Made by a program: the position numbers and the translations under genes
NCBI GenBank assembly: GCA_009835515.1
Contig: VXXH01000218.1
Span: 1 to 5,334, forward strand
From: Candidatus Poribacteria bacterium
GTDB lineage: Bacteria > Poribacteria > WGA-4E > WGA-3G
Length of the DNA stretch: 5,334 bases
Direction of reading: 5' to 3'
The notes under the pieces: generated by a model
Told to the model about the DNA's origin: nothing
Database searches by the model: none
Seen by the model: the letters and a program-made list of their open reading frames with translations, nothing else
Shown here: positions 1 to 5,334 of the stretch, piece by piece
Position numbering within the stretch: position 1 is the stretch's first letter
Layout of the letters: every line of letters begins with the position of its first letter

Positions 1-1
1 C

Positions 2-7
2 TATAAT
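2..7 (+). promoter_or_regulatory. Candidate -10 box, possibly for a leaderless transcript
   Basis: A perfect TATAAT lies at the left edge and ends 7 bases before the ATG at 15. No Shine-Dalgarno-like purine run is visible between the two. With normal -10 geometry, transcription would start at or within a base or two of that ATG, giving a leaderless mRNA. The -35 region lies outside the window and cannot be checked, and a six-base A/T-rich match can arise by chance, so this is tentative. Confidence 0.35.
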
Positions 8-14
8 ATCTACC

Positions 15-635
15 ATGAGTATGTTTCGTGAACACTGGATCGGTGGGTTAGTCGCTTACAGTACGTTTTTCATCATCTCACTTATCGCTGCCATTGCCGT
101 TCCAATTTTTTATGATACGATGCCCTCAGATTGGAATCCAACTATACCACCGGTGGGATCGTTTGTACAAATCATCGGTTGTTTTGCGGTAGCGGTGTTG
201 TTTGGATTGTGGCCGGATGTTGATATCAAGAGCAAAAGCCAGAAAATATTTTATAGTGTACTATTTGTGCTGAATGTGGTCCTGATTGTTTTTTTACAGA
301 GGTACTTGGAATCAGCACTGTTAGGACTCTTCGCGATGCTCCCGATTATGAGCAAACATCGTGGGTGGACCCACGCGAAAATTACCATGATCTTGCTGCC
401 GAGTGTGTTCCTGTTCATCCCGATTTATGCTGGATATCCAGAATGGCAGTCGGGTAGTAACCTCGCGGATCAGTTCAAAGCGTTGCGAGAGTGGGATGAC
501 CTTCCGTCCGCTGTCCTGAGTGGTATACCGTTCTATGTGGCGGGTTTCATCGGCTATGCGACGCACCTTCACCTGGACGGCATCCTATTTCGTTCTCGGA
601 AAGCACAGCGCCAGAAAGCACGGGCAACCCAATGA
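15..635 (+). CDS. Membrane-bound metal-dependent hydrolase, YdjM/DUF457 family
   Basis: A 206-residue integral membrane protein resembling the YdjM/DUF457 family (COG1988, 'LexA-binding, inner membrane-associated putative hydrolase'). The family's putative metal-ligand motifs appear in order: an N-terminal H7 followed by GG (EHWIGG), PDVD with D68 and D70 after a transmembrane helix, HRGWTH at 115-120, and GYATHLHLD at 180-188 with H184 and D188 on the last helix. Hydrophobic segments lie at about 11-33, 48-66, 79-97, 99-112, 122-141 and 170-185. The tail after 191 is short and basic (RSRKAQRQKAR), probably cytoplasmic. The length is normal for the family. The substrate is unknown; the hydrolase label rests on family motifs, not on a shown reaction. 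The start at 15 has no visible Shine-Dalgarno; ATG at 21 (residue 3) is an alternative. The stop codon overlaps the next gene's start (ATGA), implying co-transcription and coupled translation. Confidence 0.82.
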   Translation: MSMFREHWIGGLVAYSTFFIISLIAAIAVPIFYDTMPSDWNPTIPPVGSFVQIIGCFAVAVLFGLWPDVDIKSKSQKIFYSVLFVLNVVLIVFLQRYLESALLGLFAMLPIMSKHRGWTHAKITMILLPSVFLFIPIYAGYPEWQSGSNLADQFKALREWDDLPSAVLSGIPFYVAGFIGYATHLHLDGILFRSRKAQRQKARATQ

Positions 636-1972
636 ACACAACCACTCAAACGCTTCAAGAACTATTTGGCAATCAAACCATGCGGGCACTCGGCAATTTT
701 GCCAATGCGCGAGGCGTGCAGCTTTATCTCGTCGGTGGTAGCGTGAGAGATCTGTTCCTCAAACGTCAGACGACAGATATTGATTTCGCCTTAGCTTCGG
801 ATGCGATTCAGTTCGGCAAAGGGTTTGCCGCCAGCATCAATGCAACTTGCATAGCACTTGAAGAAAACCCGTCCACTGCCCGCGTAATTGTCAAACAAGA
901 TGACAGGTCGCAGCCTCCGTGCCTCAGCATGGATTTTGTACAATTCCGAGCTGCGTCGCTCACTGCGGACTTACGTTTACGAGATTTGACGGTTAATGCA
1001 ATGGCAATTGCGTTTGAAAATGTGGCATCGGTTACAAATAACGCGCGTGAACAAAAACCCTTCCACGTGATTGACCCTTGTGACGGTATGAAAGACTTAG
1101 AGATAGGTTTGCTCCAATTTCCGAGTGAACAGGTGGTGCGAGATGATCCGCTTCGTTTGCTGCGGATTTACAGATTCGCAGCGCAGTTGGATTTCAAGAT
1201 TTCCGAAAGTGCGATTAATTTGGTAACAAAGCACCGAGCGTTACTGTTTAACGTAGCGGCGGAACGGTGCCGCGACGAACTGATGAAAATTTTTAGTGTT
1301 AAGCAGGCGGGTCCATACCTGCAACAAATGGAAACAGCCGGATTACTTGCCCAAGTCCTTCCATGTATAAAAGCGGCAAACAGGTCATGGAATTCGCTTG
1401 AGGTTTTTGAGAAAAGCCCAATTCCTACAGCGCTTCATCTATATCGCAGCGAAATTTATGACTATCTCCGAGAAAAGCTGGGTGCGGAAATCAACCGGCG
1501 TTCATTAATCAAGTTCAGTCTACTCTTGGGAGATAACCTGAGTGGTGTCGGCGCGCACCTCCGATTGAACCGTAAAGCAATACAGTTTATGAAACGTCTT
1601 TTCAGCGGCAGCGAAGCACTTAAAAATGAGAATTGGCAATTGACCCCAAAACAGATAATTCGCTTTCTCAGAACATACGCCTCCGACTGGTGGGGTGTAC
1701 TTCTCTATGCGGCAGCGTCGCATCCGATTGACCCAACAGTATTGAAACAGATTGCGCGTACGTACTATGAACATATCCTGCCAATTAGCAAACAGGGTAG
1801 ACTCATCACTGGAGACGATTTGATTCAGCGTTTTGATTTGAAAGAAGGGAAGCAGATCGGAAGATTGTTAAAAGAGATTGAAGAACGCCAGTTTGATGGC
1901 GAAATCCGAACGCGCGAGGAAGCCCTGACTGCTATAGCGGCGTTAATTCAGCAGTCTAACCACTTTCTATGA
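632..1972 (+). CDS. cca: CCA tRNA nucleotidyltransferase / poly(A) polymerase family protein
   Basis: A 446-residue class II nucleotidyltransferase of the family that builds or repairs the CCA end of tRNA from CTP and ATP, a cytoplasmic enzyme. The N-terminal catalytic head is intact: LVGGSVRD at 33-40, catalytic TDIDFAL with D49 and D51, a strand around MDFVQF (D101), RDLTVNAMAI at 117-126 (the RRDxTxNA motif with only the second R kept), and DPCDGMKDL at 148-156. The nucleobase-selecting (E/D)DxxR motif is DDPLR at 171-175, followed by RIYRFAAQLDF. The C-terminal tail (392-432: TGDDLI, IGRLLKEIEE, GEIRTREEAL) matches the usual end of long family members. The middle region, where many homologues carry an HD phosphohydrolase domain, reads SLLLGD at 296-301 where LLHD would be expected, so that activity is probably lost. 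It starts inside the previous gene's stop (ATGA) without a strong Shine-Dalgarno, suggesting reinitiation. Sequence alone does not show whether it adds CCA, CC, A or poly(A). Confidence 0.9.
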   Translation: MNTTTQTLQELFGNQTMRALGNFANARGVQLYLVGGSVRDLFLKRQTTDIDFALASDAIQFGKGFAASINATCIALEENPSTARVIVKQDDRSQPPCLSMDFVQFRAASLTADLRLRDLTVNAMAIAFENVASVTNNAREQKPFHVIDPCDGMKDLEIGLLQFPSEQVVRDDPLRLLRIYRFAAQLDFKISESAINLVTKHRALLFNVAAERCRDELMKIFSVKQAGPYLQQMETAGLLAQVLPCIKAANRSWNSLEVFEKSPIPTALHLYRSEIYDYLREKLGAEINRRSLIKFSLLLGDNLSGVGAHLRLNRKAIQFMKRLFSGSEALKNENWQLTPKQIIRFLRTYASDWWGVLLYAAASHPIDPTVLKQIARTYYEHILPISKQGRLITGDDLIQRFDLKEGKQIGRLLKEIEERQFDGEIRTREEALTAIAALIQQSNHFL

Positions 1973-1976
1973 GCTA
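1970..1976. other. Convergent stop-codon junction with one-base spacer
   Basis: The plus-strand tRNA nucleotidyltransferase stops with TGA at 1970-1972 and the minus-strand TVP38-family gene stops with TAG read from 1976 to 1974. Only base 1973 separates them. There is no room for a conventional intergenic terminator, and no convincing GC-rich hairpin with a T run was seen on either side. Confidence 0.9.
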
Positions 1977-2648
1977 TAATTTCGTCTGATTTTTTCGCAG
2001 AAATTTCGGAATCAATGATAGTAAAAGCATCAGGATGCCCGCGATCCCGAGATAGATTGCGGTCTTCCAAAAGTCACCTTTGCCACTGACAAATGCTCCA
2101 CCGAGTTGGACCAATACTGCTGTACCGGGTAACATAAAGATAGCAGAGACAATAACATAAGTGGAAAACCGAATGCTGGTGAGTCCATAAGCATAATTTT
2201 GAAGGTTAAAGGGGAAAATCGGGACCAAGCGTGTGAACATCAAGATACGCCATCCCTGTACTTCAACCTGTTCATCTATTTTTTGGAATTGGGCGTTACC
2301 CTTGACCCACTGCTCAACAAGATCGCGCGCGACGTAGCGGGCAATGAGGAATGCAACGGAAACCGAAATGATAGAGGCTATGGAGGCGTAGAATACCCCC
2401 CACAACGGGCCGAAGACGAAGCCTGCTAACACGGTTACTGGGGAACCCGGTAGAAAAAAAACAGTGGAGACAAGATAAAGCCCTATATAGACTAACGGTG
2501 CAATTGCCCCAAAACTCGCCACCCATGTCTTGATTTTTGGAACATTTTCTAACCGAATTTCGTCTGTTATGCCGTAGTGTCTCAACACGAAATAAACTAT
2601 TGTAACAATGCCGACAGTGGTCGCAATTTTAATTAGGCTCTTTTTCAT
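1974..2648 (-). CDS. TVP38/TMEM64 (DedA superfamily) membrane protein
   Basis: A 224-residue polytopic inner-membrane protein of the TVP38/TMEM64 (SNARE-associated, VTT-domain) family. The wider DedA superfamily is implicated in moving lipid carriers or phospholipids across membranes; the substrate here is unknown. Hydrophobic segments lie at about 7-23, 49-67, 86-107, 163-183 and 195-213. Family signatures are FLPGSPVTVLAGFVFGPLWG at 65-84, the first re-entrant-type segment, and RLVPIFPFNLQNYAYGL at 140-156, with R140 and the proline-rich turn typical of the second. The tail is basic (PKFLRKNQTKL). The frame is open to an ATG at 2747, but that start lies deep inside the upstream gene and would add a basic, non-homologous-looking stretch; MKKSLIKI at 2648 gives a normal inner-membrane N-terminus and the usual family length. 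The upstream gene's stop is at 2629, a 20-base overlap. It is the last gene of the minus-strand operon. Confidence 0.88.
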   Translation of the reverse strand: MKKSLIKIATTVGIVTIVYFVLRHYGITDEIRLENVPKIKTWVASFGAIAPLVYIGLYLVSTVFFLPGSPVTVLAGFVFGPLWGVFYASIASIISVSVAFLIARYVARDLVEQWVKGNAQFQKIDEQVEVQGWRILMFTRLVPIFPFNLQNYAYGLTSIRFSTYVIVSAIFMLPGTAVLVQLGGAFVSGKGDFWKTAIYLGIAGILMLLLSLIPKFLRKNQTKL

Positions 2649-4122
2649 TTTCTTTTGAAACCGCCTCCAAATAGGCTTTAATCTGCGCTTGATACCGGAC
2701 AGGGATACGATTATTGTCCACGGCTTCGGCATACGCGCGCTCGGCATTGAGAACTACATCGCTGAAAGGCAAATAGTCGGGATTATTGTTGCTAACCTCA
2801 CCGGTAATGGCATCAGAAAAACCTTGTGTATTACCAGAAGTCTCTGCTGTAAGCGTCAACCGTTGTCCATCAATCTGTAGGGTTGGTGTTTCCTCACCTG
2901 TCAGCGGCGTAGCATCTTCGCCGTCTGTTTCGTTTTCGGCTTTGTCTGTATCGGTTGCCTGCAATGCTGACTGTGGATCGGCATCCAATGCCCCTTCGTG
3001 AGTCCCTTGAACTTCACTGCTTCCGGCGTTTTGTCCAGGTGTCCCGTCACTATTCGCGATCCCACCCTCTTGGGACGCAGTTTCAAGGGTTGCGAGTGCT
3101 AACTCCTTCTGGTTCGCCGTGAGTTGTGCCTCCAATTGTGCGAGGTCCGTGGTTTTTTCCATCATCTCAAGCGCATCAATGATGTCCTGCAACGTCTCCG
3201 GCGTGACTGACTTGCCCTGAATCTGATTCAGTGAATCGTTGAGTGGTCCCTCCGGTAGATTTTCAGCCAAACGCTCAAAAAGGTGCCTGAGTTCGGCTTG
3301 GAGCTCTGGCGGTATCTCAGTCTGCTCAGCGAACGTTTGCAGTTCCGCAGCGAGTTGGTTAGCATCCATCCCGCGAAAACGTTGTGTCTCTTCTGTGGCT
3401 TCGGTGATAGCGTTTTGCTCTGATTGCTGCTTGCGTACCTCTTTTTTTAAGTCGCTGAGATGTCGTTGTGCCGTGTCAAGATCCTTTGCGGTTTTCAACT
3501 GATTTACGGTATCTGCAATTCGCTCTCGTAGCGTCGAATTCTTGACCTGCTTTCCATCAAGATTTTGAATGGCTTTATCTAAAACGCCCTGCTGGAGATC
3601 CGTGAGCGGTTGTGGCACCTCGTAGAAAAAGGGAATAGCGAAAGAACATCCAATCAACAGCAACGGTATTGGAAATAGTTTCAGTAATTTTGGCACACGA
3701 TATGGACGGATCTGTGCGATGTCTAAGGTTGTTAGTGTCTCTGCATCATCTCGTATTTGGAGTTGTGCAAACTCGCTTTGGGGATCAGTTTGAATCAATC
3801 CGACTGCTGTGCCGAGACGCTCGCGAAGCCTCATTTTTTCGTCAACAGCACGCGCCACAGATAGCAAATCCTTCCGATGGCTGATACTGAGCCCTATACC
3901 TACAATCACCGCCACAACTATGACGATCCAACTGATATTTAACATTTGCATCGGTAGGAGAATCACTCGGTTCAGAAGGAATAGCACCGCAAGCAGCACA
4001 AATCCATAAAAAACCGCGGCTGCGATTTTTTGTAAGAGGACCTGCCGATACATTCTACTCCGAATGTCGGTTAGAGAATTTTTGATGCGTTGTGCATCTT
4101 GATTGCGTTCAGCCTTCACCAT
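2629..4122 (-). CDS. Membrane-anchored coiled-coil protein, uncharacterised (BatC/DUF4175-like)
   Basis: A 497-residue protein with no assured function. Hydrophobic helices lie at about 33-50, 64-80 and 147-166. Between the second and third is LSVARAVDEKMRLRERLGTAVG (residues 87-108), which resembles the 'iDrrlgLkdRlxTAlel' segment I associate with large DUF4175-like bacterial membrane proteins. After the third helix comes a long, charged, glutamine-rich alpha-helical region (about 175-350) with heptad-like leucines, probably coiled coil. A low-complexity acidic linker rich in Ser, Thr, Gly, Asp and Glu follows (about 350-432). The terminal segment 448-488 (PDYLPFSDVV, then AERAYAEAVDNNRIPVRY and IKAYLEAV) resembles the short C-terminal 'VPysev...yxxaAxxaLdxxxIPxxlrxyVrxYF' block found in proteins near MoxR/DUF58/vWA clusters. 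The start at 4122 has a GGAG 8 bases upstream; GTG at 4119 is less likely. Its first 7 bases overlap the glycosyltransferase end. A structural or scaffolding envelope role is inference. Confidence 0.8.
   Translation of the reverse strand: MVKAERNQDAQRIKNSLTDIRSRMYRQVLLQKIAAAVFYGFVLLAVLFLLNRVILLPMQMLNISWIVIVVAVIVGIGLSISHRKDLLSVARAVDEKMRLRERLGTAVGLIQTDPQSEFAQLQIRDDAETLTTLDIAQIRPYRVPKLLKLFPIPLLLIGCSFAIPFFYEVPQPLTDLQQGVLDKAIQNLDGKQVKNSTLRERIADTVNQLKTAKDLDTAQRHLSDLKKEVRKQQSEQNAITEATEETQRFRGMDANQLAAELQTFAEQTEIPPELQAELRHLFERLAENLPEGPLNDSLNQIQGKSVTPETLQDIIDALEMMEKTTDLAQLEAQLTANQKELALATLETASQEGGIANSDGTPGQNAGSSEVQGTHEGALDADPQSALQATDTDKAENETDGEDATPLTGEETPTLQIDGQRLTLTAETSGNTQGFSDAITGEVSNNNPDYLPFSDVVLNAERAYAEAVDNNRIPVRYQAQIKAYLEAVSKENEKEPN
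2664..2668 (-). promoter_or_regulatory. Shine-Dalgarno of the TVP38-family gene, with long spacing
   Basis: On the minus strand GGAGG lies upstream of the ATG at 2648 with 15 bases between them (2649-2663), longer than the usual 5-9. No ATG, GTG or TTG in frame sits closer. The site is inside the last codons of the 497-residue gene, so ribosomes finishing that gene probably supply initiation here. Confidence 0.45.
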
Positions 4123-5132
4123 GTGATTTTCTCCACTGTTGCCATAACCGCATCTGGGGTAATCGCCTCAAAATTCTCGCGTGCGCGATCGGTATGCGTG
4201 TCCCACTCCTTGGACGAGAGTGTTTTCATAAATTCACAGCCTTTGCGGGCAACCACTGCATGCCTGTCCCACGGGGGTGCCCATTGGATGAGGTTTGATG
4301 CTCCAAACAAGGCAATCGTAGGCGTTTTTACGGCGGTGCTGAGGTGCATCGGTCCGGTATCGTTGCTGATATAAAGATTACACCGTTGCAGGAGTGCCGC
4401 AAGTTGCATTGGTGTTGCCTGATTGACAATAATAGGTGAATGCGACATCTGCGCCGCCACTTGCGTTGCTAATTCACCCTCCCGTGGTCCGGTCGTGATG
4501 ATAATGTGTGCATCGTAGGCACCGTGAAGCAAGTCACCGAGAAGGGCAAAATTCGCTGCGTGCCAGCGGCGGTAAGTAGTCGCGGCTCCGGGGTTGAGAC
4601 CGATAATAGGCTTGCCATCATCAAGTTTCTCTATTTTAAGAAAGTTATCCATCCACGCTTTACCTTCGCTATCAATAAACACCTCTGGTTCATCGTCTAT
4701 AATTTCAACACCCAATGCCCGTATAACATCAAGATAGCGTTGGGTCTCGTGCTGTGACGTGTTATTCGGTACTGCGAGACTCAATAACTTCTTCCCACCA
4801 GCTTTTGTTTCAAACCCGACGCGGAATGGAATTCGGGCAAAGAATGCGTGAAATACCAAACGGAAGGTCGGTTGTAATATAACCGCCATCTGAAATTTTC
4901 GACGAGCGATTTGATAGATGAGCCTCGGGACCGAAGTTTGATAGGTCAGCACCTCATTGAGATGTGGACTCGCGGACACCAAATCCTCTCGCGTCGGTGC
5001 TACCATATAGGCGATATACGCATCTCGAAAGTGCTGGCGTAAGGCGCGGATGACGGGTGTTGTTAAAACCGTTTCACCGAGCGGTGCGAGTCTGATGATT
5101 AAGATGCGGTTGACTTGCTCAAGATTTAGCAT
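4116..5132 (-). CDS. Glycosyltransferase family 9 (ADP-heptose:LPS heptosyltransferase type)
   Basis: A 338-residue GT-B fold enzyme of family GT9, which transfers a heptose or related sugar from a nucleotide-sugar donor to the inner core of a lipopolysaccharide-like acceptor at the cytoplasmic face of the inner membrane. The N-terminal acceptor-domain motif is ILIIRLAPLGETVLTTPVIRAL at 10-31. The inter-domain strand IIGLNPGAATTYRRW at 176-190 opens the donor domain, and ISNDTGPMHLSTAVKTPTIA at 255-274 followed by LFG is the strongly conserved donor-binding block with D258, G260 and H263. The length matches the family. Two key positions are conservatively changed: the usual catalytic Asp of 'GD' is E20, and the usual Lys of 'KxW' is R188. 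There is no signal peptide, as expected. The ATG overlaps the stop of the 65-residue gene (7 bases) with no good Shine-Dalgarno, suggesting termination-reinitiation. The exact sugar and acceptor cannot be told; WaaC/WaaF/WaaQ-like identity would be a guess. Confidence 0.9.
   Translation of the reverse strand: MLNLEQVNRILIIRLAPLGETVLTTPVIRALRQHFRDAYIAYMVAPTREDLVSASPHLNEVLTYQTSVPRLIYQIARRKFQMAVILQPTFRLVFHAFFARIPFRVGFETKAGGKKLLSLAVPNNTSQHETQRYLDVIRALGVEIIDDEPEVFIDSEGKAWMDNFLKIEKLDDGKPIIGLNPGAATTYRRWHAANFALLGDLLHGAYDAHIIITTGPREGELATQVAAQMSHSPIIVNQATPMQLAALLQRCNLYISNDTGPMHLSTAVKTPTIALFGASNLIQWAPPWDRHAVVARKGCEFMKTLSSKEWDTHTDRARENFEAITPDAVMATVEKITW
4131..4134 (-). promoter_or_regulatory. Shine-Dalgarno of the coiled-coil membrane protein gene
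   Basis: GGAG on the minus strand, 8 bases before the ATG at 4122, located inside the last codons of the glycosyltransferase gene. It supports ATG 4122 over the GTG at 4119. Confidence 0.6.
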
Positions 5133-5323
5133 ATTGGCACTGCTTCTTGAGCAGCACTCTTCTCATCTGTCGTTAGCAGCGGTTCCAAAGCGAAAAGTGC
5201 CTCGTAAAATTTCCCGTCCGCCATTAAGGTTTCAGCTTTTTCAAGCAGGTTTTCGGCTTCTCCAAACGCTAAAACCCCAAAGACAAAACACATAGAAATA
5301 GTAACAAAGATTCGATACGCCAT
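5126..5323 (-). CDS. Small exported peptide with half a TPR-like repeat; possibly a truncated gene
   Basis: A 65-residue reading frame with a strong start: GGAGG six bases before the ATG. Residues 1-21 form a Sec-type signal peptide (one Arg, then a hydrophobic core about 5-20), with plausible cleavage after AFG (19-21) or GEA (21-23). C12 is not in a good lipobox. The mature part AENLLEKAETLMADGKFYEALFALEPLL has the A..L...A...G.Y.EAL spacing of a tetratricopeptide helix pair, but there is only about one unit and the frame stops soon after at ...EAVPIC. It may be a genuine small periplasmic peptide, or the N-terminal remnant of a longer TPR protein shortened by a frameshift or deletion near the glycosyltransferase start. 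The stop overlaps the next gene's ATG, so it also acts as a leader feeding translation of the glycosyltransferase. Function unknown. Confidence 0.6.
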   Translation of the reverse strand: MAYRIFVTISMCFVFGVLAFGEAENLLEKAETLMADGKFYEALFALEPLLTTDEKSAAQEAVPIC

Positions 5324-5329
5324 CCTATA

Positions 5330-5334
5330 CCTCC
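5330..5334 (-). promoter_or_regulatory. Shine-Dalgarno of the 65-residue peptide gene
   Basis: GGAGG on the minus strand at the very edge of the window, six bases before the ATG at 5323. It is the best-placed ribosome binding site in the window and is the main reason to accept the small reading frame as translated. The operon promoter must lie further upstream, outside the window. Confidence 0.65.

Noticed and set aside
1520..1774. An 84-codon minus-strand open frame inside the tRNA nucleotidyltransferase gene
   Set aside because: It is a shadow of a strongly supported gene, with no ribosome binding site or recognisable motif.
1975..1980. A second TATAAT on the plus strand just after the tRNA nucleotidyltransferase stop
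   Set aside because: No TTGACA-like element sits at the right distance, and downstream there is only sequence antisense to the TVP38-family gene. It is likely chance in an A/T-rich spot.
1978..2005. Inverted repeat AATTTC...GAAATT with a T run (1990-1995), a possible terminator between the convergent genes
   Set aside because: The stem is only six A/T-rich pairs with a 16-base loop, the T run lies in the loop rather than after the stem, and the alternative TCTG/CAGA stem is only four pairs.
2649..2747. A 33-residue N-terminal extension of the TVP38-family protein to the ATG at 2747
   Set aside because: It would overlap the upstream gene by 119 bases, adds a basic stretch ahead of a normal membrane N-terminus, and makes the protein longer than usual for the family.
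3239..3502. An 87-codon plus-strand open frame rich in Ser, Cys and Arg
   Set aside because: It is an antisense shadow of the coiled-coil gene; its composition mirrors the Glu/Gln/Ala-rich codons opposite and it shows no motif.
4090..4374. Overlapping plus-strand open frames of 94 and 68 codons opposite the glycosyltransferase 3' end
   Set aside because: They lie antisense to well-supported GT9 coding sequence, including its donor-binding block, and show no domain-like pattern.
4506..4757. An 83-codon plus-strand open frame opposite the middle of the glycosyltransferase
   Set aside because: It is antisense to the GT9 inter-domain region, which clearly encodes the conserved NPGA...RRW segment. 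No independent support.
1..5334. Search by eye for tRNA genes, CRISPR arrays, insertion sequence ends, tandem repeats and attachment sites
   Set aside because: None was found; coding sequence covers nearly every base and no transposase-like or repeat-rich stretch appears.

Overview
The window is almost entirely protein-coding: only about 30 of its 5334 bases lie outside a gene. It looks like chromosomal bacterial housekeeping and envelope DNA of moderate G+C content. A family-9 (heptosyltransferase-type) glycosyltransferase points to a bacterium with a Gram-negative-type envelope. The mix of protein styles (a class II nucleotidyltransferase with an eroded HD region, a BatC/DUF4175-like membrane coiled-coil protein, a TPR-like exported peptide) would fit a poorly cultured lineage such as Candidatus Poribacteria or a relative. 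That placement is an impression only; nothing here (no rRNA or marker phylogeny) proves it.

Layout. Plus strand, 15-1972: a membrane-bound metal-dependent hydrolase of the YdjM/DUF457 type, followed with an ATGA stop/start overlap by a CCA-adding/poly(A) polymerase-type tRNA nucleotidyltransferase. Minus strand, read from 5323 down to 1974: a 65-residue exported peptide with half a TPR-like repeat, a family-9 glycosyltransferase, a 497-residue membrane-anchored coiled-coil protein, and a TVP38/TMEM64 (DedA superfamily) membrane protein. The four minus-strand genes overlap by 7, 7 and 20 bases, so they very probably form one translationally coupled operon whose promoter lies beyond position 5334. 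The two gene sets converge with a single base between their stop codons (1972/1974).

Function. The plus-strand pair joins a membrane hydrolase of unknown substrate to tRNA 3'-end maturation or repair; no functional link is known to me. The minus-strand set is coherent as an envelope module: sugar transfer to a surface glycolipid, an inner-membrane protein with a long extramembrane coiled coil, and a TVP38-type protein of a superfamily implicated in lipid-carrier or phospholipid translocation. The central 497-residue protein is the least understood and the most interesting part. No RNA gene, CRISPR array, insertion sequence, attachment site or clear rho-independent terminator was seen.
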